Shown piece by piece: positions 1 through 4,600 of a stretch of DNA of 5,730 nt. Each line of letters begins with the position of its first letter. The stretch's first letter is position 1. Below the pieces are notes generated by a model. It did no database searches. It saw nothing but the letters and a program-made list of their open reading frames with translations, and was not told where the DNA came from. The translations under genes were made by a program, and so were the position numbers. The stretch is from an uncultured Ruminococcus sp. GTDB lineage: Bacteria > Bacillota > Clostridia > Oscillospirales > Ruminococcaceae. Location: assembly GCA_946540705.1 (NCBI GenBank), contig CAMNJD010000327.1, positions 1 through 5,730 on the forward strand. The letters are read 5' to 3'.

Positions 1-399
1 ATCAATTCCAGCCTTTGAAAGTGCTTCTCTGTCCTGCCTCAGTATTGTATCAAATGACCTCTCAGTATTTACTACATCACTGAAACCGTAACCAAATTTT
101 TCTACAACTACTATCCTATAATCATCATCTAATAAACTATAAAGACTCCTGAAATCAAGTATAGGAGAGGCAGTTCCTGATCCTGAAAGAAATACTAATG
201 TATGTTCACCTTCCCCCTCAGAGTATATACACATACTGTGTCCGTCAACCTCTATCATTTCGCCAAGAGGTTCGTCCAATAGTGCCTTTTCCTTATTCAT
301 CATAATTTTATTGTATGTGAATACTATTACCAAGAAAATGATTAGTATTATTATGATTATAAGAAGTACCTTCCCAATTATCTTAAATGCTTTTTTCAT
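1..399 (-). CDS. Membrane-anchored alpha/beta hydrolase, N-terminal part (cut by window edge)
   Basis: 133 codons read leftward from an ATG at 397-399, and the frame is still open at the window edge. The protein begins with two lysines and then an almost purely aliphatic stretch (about residues 7-28), which looks like a signal anchor or single membrane helix. About residues 67-79 read TLVFLSGSGTASP, the beta-strand and oxyanion-hole loop of the alpha/beta hydrolase fold. IVVVEKFGYGFSD (about 96-108) is the next strand plus the usual D-x-G-Y-G-x-S type loop. The nucleophile elbow and catalytic triad would lie beyond the window, so enzyme activity and substrate cannot be judged. An ACGGAGC ribosome site lies about 10 bases ahead of the ATG. 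The gene is much richer in A+T than the rightward genes, so it is probably host sequence or separately acquired cargo. The fold call is fairly secure; the function is unknown. Confidence 0.8.
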   Translation of the reverse strand, partial: MKKAFKIIGKVLLIIIIILIIFLVIVFTYNKIMMNKEKALLDEPLGEMIEVDGHSMCIYSEGEGEHTLVFLSGSGTASPILDFRSLYSLLDDDYRIVVVEKFGYGFSDVVNTERSFDTILRQDREALSKAGID

Positions 400-433
400 A
401 TGAATATTGCTCCGTAAAATTCCGATTTATTTC

Positions 434-452
434 AGTAAGCCAATCGCTTACT
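434..452. repeat. Inverted repeat AGTAAGC-5-GCTTACT at the hydrolase transcription start
   Basis: Perfect 7-base arms (434-440 and 446-452) flank a 5-base centre. The repeat lies just downstream of the predicted start site of the leftward promoter. It could be a repressor operator or a 5' stem in the transcript. It is not followed by a T-run suited to termination on the plus strand, only CTCTTTCTCCC. Confidence 0.5.
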
Positions 453-461
453 CTTTCTCCC

Positions 462-490
462 ATTATAGCAAACCCAGCCGCAAAAGTCAA
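462..490 (-). promoter_or_regulatory. Strong sigma-A-type promoter for the hydrolase gene
   Basis: Read on the minus strand: TTGACT (485-490), a 17-base spacer (468-484), then a perfect TATAAT (462-467). Initiation would fall near position 455, giving a leader of about 55 bases before the hydrolase ATG. Both hexamers and the spacing are near consensus. Confidence 0.8.
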
Positions 491-500
491 CTATATATAG

Positions 501-508
501 AAAGGAGG
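501..508 (+). promoter_or_regulatory. Ribosome binding site that sets a GTG start
   Basis: AAAGGAGG lies 8 bases ahead of GTG at 517. No ATG competes at suitable spacing, so the helix-turn-helix gene starts at this GTG. I found no convincing plus-strand promoter between 400 and 500. The region is taken up by the leftward promoter and its inverted repeat, so transcription may come from a site I cannot recognise. Confidence 0.75.
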
Positions 509-516
509 GCTGCACA

Positions 517-1263
517 GTGAGCCTGTTTCGGTTAAGCAATCAGATATTCGATCTCGGTCTGGACGCACAGGAAATGAGCGTATACGCTTACCTGTGCAGC
601 CTGCCGGCAGATACACGGACAATCACCGGCAAGGAGATTGTCAAGGTCAAGCAGACAACAATCGGGCAAAGCTGCGGCTTGCGGTCCGCACAGACAGTCT
701 CGCGGATACTCAAAAGGCTGGCGGGCTGGAACCTGCTTGAGCCGCTGGAACGTGCCTATAAGCGCAACCGGCAAAAGGGAACATACAGTTATGCAGTAAA
801 AAAGCTGCCGACGGGCAGCAGCTACTTCATGATGGAACGGCGCGTATTCGGGCAGCTCTGTCCGCGGCAGATGCTCATATATCTGTTTCTCTGCAAGGCG
901 TTCAGCCCGGCATTGGGCGATAGCTGGAACAGCTACAATGACATATCGGCGCAGACAGGCATGAAACGTGAGAGCGTGATCCAGACCGTGCGGGAGCTGA
1001 TAGAGAAAAAGCTGATTGTGAGAATACGGCGGCGGTCACGCAGAAACAATCGCGTCTATACAGACAATCATTACCAGATTATCCGATTTGCGCGGGGAAG
1101 AATCCGAAAGAAAAAGAGAAAAAGAATGGAGCGATTGCAGCGCAAATGCAATCGCCCCGGTGTGCTGCATAGCAGACACGAATTCCTATGCTTATATTCT
1201 AGCACACTTTGCAGAATTTGTCAAGCTATATCATCAAGTTTGTGGTCAAGGGGTAGTCCCTGA
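517..1263 (+). CDS. Tandem winged helix-turn-helix DNA-binding protein
   Basis: 248 residues from GTG 517. The protein contains two copies of one unit. Helix 1 is LDAQEMSVYAYLCSLP (15-30), matched by LCPRQMLIYLFLCKAF (114-129). The helix-turn-helix is at about 47-75, matched at about 141-169, each followed by a basic wing. A strongly basic run (about 193-210, with RIRKKKRKR) comes next. This resembles the helix-turn-helix proteins with an NQIFDLGL-type start found on Clostridia plasmids and conjugative elements, where they act as regulators or replication-related DNA binders. Which of these applies cannot be told from sequence. The last 40 or so residues are rich in Cys and Ser and coincide with AT-rich DNA and with RNA hairpins of an antisense transcript. 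This tail may be incidental coding, or the gene may have lost its original 3' end. Confidence is high for DNA binding, low for role. Confidence 0.8.
   Translation: MSLFRLSNQIFDLGLDAQEMSVYAYLCSLPADTRTITGKEIVKVKQTTIGQSCGLRSAQTVSRILKRLAGWNLLEPLERAYKRNRQKGTYSYAVKKLPTGSSYFMMERRVFGQLCPRQMLIYLFLCKAFSPALGDSWNSYNDISAQTGMKRESVIQTVRELIEKKLIVRIRRRSRRNNRVYTDNHYQIIRFARGRIRKKKRKRMERLQRKCNRPGVLHSRHEFLCLYSSTLCRICQAISSSLWSRGSP
1111..1158 (-). terminator. Rho-independent terminator of the antisense RNA
   Basis: On the minus strand the stem GGGGCGATTGCA pairs with TGCAATCGCTCC (one G-U) around a 7-base loop. ATTC and then T-runs at 1119-1123 and 1111-1115 follow at once. On the plus strand the same stem is shorter and is followed by CCCCGG, so it does not terminate rightward transcription. 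Confidence 0.6.
1111..1189 (-). ncRNA. Predicted small antisense RNA (about 75 nt)
   Basis: A minus-strand transcript from the promoter at 1196-1224 would begin near 1189 and fold into two consecutive hairpins. Hairpin 1 (1160-1179) pairs 8 bases with one bulge around a 3-base loop. Hairpin 2 (1128-1158) pairs 12 bases around loop UUUGCGC and runs into a U-rich tract. One pair in hairpin 2 (1130 with 1156) is a G-U wobble on the minus strand but a C-A mismatch on the plus strand, so the structure favours a minus-strand RNA. The RNA is complementary to the 3' coding end of the helix-turn-helix gene. By analogy with plasmid counter-transcribed RNAs it could limit expression of that gene or act in trans. 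The loop starts with a Y-U-N-R sequence of the kind used for RNA-RNA pairing. Family unknown to me. Confidence 0.55.
1196..1224 (-). promoter_or_regulatory. Antisense promoter with extended -10
   Basis: On the minus strand: TTGACA (1219-1224, perfect), a 17-base spacer (1202-1218) ending in TGC, and TAGAAT (1196-1201). The TG one base ahead of the -10 makes it an extended -10 promoter. Predicted initiation is near 1189. It points back into the 3' end of the helix-turn-helix gene. No protein start with a ribosome site follows it; two hairpins and a terminator do. Confidence 0.7.
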
Positions 1264-1317
1264 AATGCGTGTCATTATTCAGTACCCAAGAATCTTACGA
1301 ATTGAAAGAAAAAAATC

Positions 1318-1346
1318 TTGTTTTACTTACAGTATACCTGTATACT
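1318..1346 (+). promoter_or_regulatory. Candidate promoter for the downstream operon
   Basis: TTGTTT (1318-1323), a 17-base spacer and TATACT (1341-1346), in an AT-rich stretch ahead of the small gene and the giant gene. The -35 is weak (three of six) and the -10 is good (five of six). Initiation would be near 1353, giving a leader of about 115 bases. The palindrome at 1330-1347 covers the spacer and -10, which suggests repression or activation at this site. Confidence 0.45.
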
Positions 1347-1347
1347 G
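1330..1347. promoter_or_regulatory. Perfect palindrome CAGTATAC-CT-GTATACTG, likely operator
   Basis: Two 8-base arms with a 2-base centre make a site typical of a dimeric DNA-binding protein. It overlaps the -10 of the candidate promoter. The helix-turn-helix protein encoded just upstream is the obvious candidate ligand, but that is inference. The 1264-1469 stretch contains no other supported gene. Confidence 0.55.
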
Positions 1348-1375
1348 ATACGCGCGAAAAAAATTTTTGAAAACC

Positions 1376-1427
1376 GGCGGTGTCAGCTTTCGGGGCGGTG
1401 CCGGTCAGATCGGCGCGGGCGGCGGTG
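1376..1427 (+). repeat. Three GGCGGTG copies in a GC-rich untranslated leader
   Basis: GGCGGTG occurs at 1376-1382, 1394-1400 and 1421-1427, with CAG following each at varying distance. ACCGGC (1373-1378) can pair with GCCGGT (1400-1405). The third copy is followed by ATTTTTCTTTTC, but I see no strong stem to make a terminator. It may be a structured leader or protein-binding repeats. It contrasts sharply with the AT-rich DNA on its left. Confidence 0.35.
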
Positions 1428-1469
1428 CAGATTTTTCTTTTCAATTCGGACAGGCAGAAAGGAGCGCAC

Positions 1470-1613
1470 ATGAAACATCGGTATGTTTTCAGCGGAACAG
1501 ACCCGCCGAATCCGTCATTTCGCACAAGAACAGCACGGAAAAATAGGCAATCCGACGAAGTTAAGGGAAAAACGCAGATTTCGCCGGAAAAAGTCTTGAC
1601 TTTTATGCGTTAA
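1470..1613 (+). CDS. Small hypothetical basic protein (47 residues)
   Basis: ATG at 1470 is preceded by AAAGGAG with a 5-base gap, which favours this start over earlier in-frame codons. The product is polar and basic, with FRTRTARKNRQ in the middle, no membrane segment and no motif I recognise. It ends 29 bases before the giant gene and would share its transcript. It may be a real small protein, or a leader peptide whose translation couples to the next gene. Support comes only from the ribosome site and position, so this is uncertain. Confidence 0.4.
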   Translation: MKHRYVFSGTDPPNPSFRTRTARKNRQSDEVKGKTQISPEKVLTFMR

Positions 1614-1624
1614 AGCGTTAAAAT
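1596..1624 (+). promoter_or_regulatory. Promoter-like element with tandem GCGTTAAA, directly ahead of the giant gene
   Basis: TTGACT (1596-1601), a 17-base spacer and TAAAAT (1619-1624). The spacer and -10 contain GCGTTAAA twice in tandem (1607-1614 and 1615-1622). Initiation would fall near 1631, inside the AGGAGG (1627-1632) that serves the ATG at 1643. A transcript from here would therefore lose most of its ribosome site. It is either a chance match, a promoter for an almost leaderless message, or a regulated site. Confidence 0.4.
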
Positions 1625-1642
1625 ATAGGAGGAATAGGACGA

Positions 1643-4600
1643 ATGGCAAAGTCTGAAAACCTGACTCCGTTGAGCGGCTATAGTGATGCCGGAAACAAAA
1701 AGCTCACTGAAATGGCGCGAAACAGCGCAGTCATGTCGGAGTTTCTGCAATTTCAAGGGCGGGTGTTCAAGCATTCTCCGTCCGTCGCACTGGAATTCTT
1801 CGTGCAGAAACCTGACACACAATTCATCGCATCAGCGCGGCAATGGGAACTGGCGAACAGCCCTGTCAAGCCGGGCGAAACCGCGATTGAATTTTTCGAC
1901 CATGACGGAAACATCTACAGTATGTATGACTTTTCACAGTGCGATGCCGAGGTGCCGCCGTGGCAGTGGACGGTGACAAGCCGGAACGCTGCCGCTGTGA
2001 AAGCCGGTCTGGATGTGCCGGAGGGCAGCTCGTTACTGGAAACACTGACCAGAAGGGCTTGCTCGCCGGAGCTGATTGTGGACACGATGCAAAGGCTGAA
2101 TATCCCGCCGCAGCAGCACAAAGCATTCGGCGCGTCCATGACCATGTGCATCGGTGAGATCATTGCGGGGCGGCTTGCAATCAGCGGCGGCAACTTCGCG
2201 GTCAAGCCGAATCATGCTGCATTCCAGATGCTCCAGTCAAACGCACAGCGTATGATGTTTCTCGCAATTTCCGCGCGGGCTGCAAGGCGGACATTGCTTG
2301 AGGTCGAAAACTTCATCGTGGAATCAATGGCAGAAAAGCAAGTTGCAGCACAGGAGGATAAGAAAGATGACTTACGAACAGTGGATGAACCTGACCGAAT
2401 CCGAAAAGCTGGCACTGGCGGAGAGCGAGTACCCGGAGATTCCGAAAGAGCAGCTGCGGAACTTTCTGACGAAAGCCGTCGTGAAGAAGGTGGACGGCGT
2501 GATGGGATGGGAAGTGACACAGGAGCATCGCAACAAGAAGACGACGGCGTGGTTCCCGGAGTACAAACAGAGCATGGTGAACGGAATCCCGATGTGGTAC
2601 ATCTTCAACCCGATAGAGGGGACATACCGACTGAACATCGAGACGGAGCCGACGATGGAGGAAGAACCGATCGGGAGTTACGGACAGGCGTGGATGTACT
2701 TCATGGAGGACAATTACCCGGAGTGGGTGGAAGTCCTGCGGTTTCAGCACCGGTATCTGACGATGGCGCGGGAGATCGACCGGAGCGCATGGGCGTATCG
2801 GATGATGCTGGACAAGCAGTACGAACAGATGAACCCGCGCCCGAACACGGGGTTCGAGGACAATCTGACATGGGAACGAACCCGGCAGTTTTACACGGAC
2901 AGCATGGTGATGCGGGAGAGAATCCTGATCCCGCCGACGGGTCTGGACGAGACGGCATAACTGAATCTCCGCAGGAGAAACCGCTGCCCGAAACGGACGG
3001 CGGTTCTTCTGTTTCAGATGCAGATTCGGACGAGAAAACCCGCTTGCTGCATGAAGAACTGAAACGTGGCTCCGAGGTTCAGTACAGCAAGCTGCGGATT
3101 TCTGCATTTTATTTGAACCGGCATCCGAATACCAAGGAGTTTGCAGCCTACCTGCGGGAAGAATACGGCATCGGCGGTCGCAGCGGATCGGGATCATCGG
3201 ATGTATGGCATGACGGAAAGGGAATGCGTATTACATCAGCTGACAAGAGAAGTCGTTACCAGTTTTCTTGGGCACAGGTTGCCAAAGAATTGAGCGTGCT
3301 GATTGATCGCGGCGAATATCTGACAGCCGCAGACATTCAGCGAGAAATTGAAGAAACAGAGCATCTTCTGTCCGATGAGGAAACAGACGAGGAAGATCGC
3401 CGGAATTACACTGAACGGCTGGAAAAGCTACGCAGTCATCCTTTGCTTTCAGTACAGTCTCCTGCGGGAAAGCCGGTTCCGATTCCCTCTGAAACACGCG
3501 AGGCAATGCTGCGCGATTTCAAGGAGAAACACGGGCTTGCCGGAACACTGATTGTCAAGCAGAACCGCGGGAAGTCTGACGGCACAGACAAGACCTATGA
3601 TCTGATACTGAAAACCGGCAGTGCAATCGAATATCAGGAAACGCTCTTTGTCAAGCATGGCAAAGAGATTTTTTCTGCCGAGTTGCTGGAAAAGGCTCTG
3701 TCAGAGCATGAGCAGTCGGATGTGTTCAAGGCGTTTCTTGCAAGCCGCCCCGCAACACTGTTCACGGAACAGCCGGAAACACCTGTGCCTGCACCGGAAC
3801 AGCCGCAGCAGGAATACCTGTCTGTAGATGGGCGTGTGAGATTCACGATTCAGATGCCGTCAGAGCAGGACACGCGGTTCAATGTGATGCAATGGAGCAA
3901 GGTGAACGGACAGGGCTTTGCCTATGCCGGCAACGGCAAATTCTGTGAATCGCTGGAGGATGCACAGACCTATATCGAGACTGAACTTGCACGGTATAAC
4001 GCAACACATACGCCGTCCGGTCTGACGGAGGCAGAAATATCAGAGCGTATGACCGGCTATCTGCGCGAACAGCTTTCGCAGAATGAGCAGATGCAGAATG
4101 CACTTGCAAATTCAGATGCGCAGAATCAGCGCATGGAACTGGAACAGCAGGCACAGCGCATTCTGACACTGGCATTGCGTTCTTATCTGGAAGGAAATGC
4201 AGTTGCTGCGCCGCTGTCCGAGCGTGAGGTATCAGACTTTGCTATGCACTATGAGCAGATTCCGGCGGTTCACGACCGCGTGACGGACGAGCTGCTGCGC
4301 AGTCTGACTGAATCACAAAAACGTGACACACCTGTCAACATTTCAGACGGCGAGTTTCAGATCTACCAGATCAAGCCGGAGGAGAAGTATCACTTTATCC
4401 GATGGGAAAGCTTTGACAGCAACCGCGATGCCGGTCTGACCGCTGCCGACTACGATCTCGTCTATACCGGCAGACTTGCGGATATAGAGGGCGAAACCAC
4501 GCAGCAAAAGCTGAATGCAATCTTCCGTATGCTCAATGACGGCGAAAAGCCGGAGGGCTATGCCGGGCATTCCCTTTCCACGAGCGATGTTGTCCTGATT

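Noticed and set aside
532..774. Antisense 80-codon frame inside the helix-turn-helix gene
   Set aside because: No ribosome site or promoter, and it lies opposite a well-supported domain-coding region.
1111..1130. Pairing of the antisense RNA with the ribosome site of the small gene at 1470
   Set aside because: CGCTCC plus nearby TTC can pair with the GGAGCG region, but any pyrimidine-rich RNA matches a ribosome site to this extent. Too weak to claim.
1131..1155. Hairpin read as a rightward terminator
   Set aside because: On the plus strand it is followed by CCCCGGTGTG rather than T residues, and one pair becomes a C-A mismatch. It suits the minus strand only.
1244..1263. Imperfect inverted repeat around AAGGGGTAGTCCCTGA
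   Set aside because: Short arms with mismatches and no flanking signal to give it a role.
1088..1348. Plus-strand frame overlapping the end of the helix-turn-helix gene
   Set aside because: No ribosome site, and the translation crosses the antisense RNA promoter and an AT-rich stretch. No motif was seen. I considered it as a frameshifted C-terminus, but it does not resemble a continuation of the winged helix.
2313..3197. Antisense open frame (294 codons) opposite the nested gene
   Set aside because: Same codon-aligned effect with the nested TnpV-like gene, which uses no TTA, CTA or TCA. The product is rich in P, R, L and H with no family match I recognise. Three genuine coding layers would be extraordinary, and nothing supports the third.
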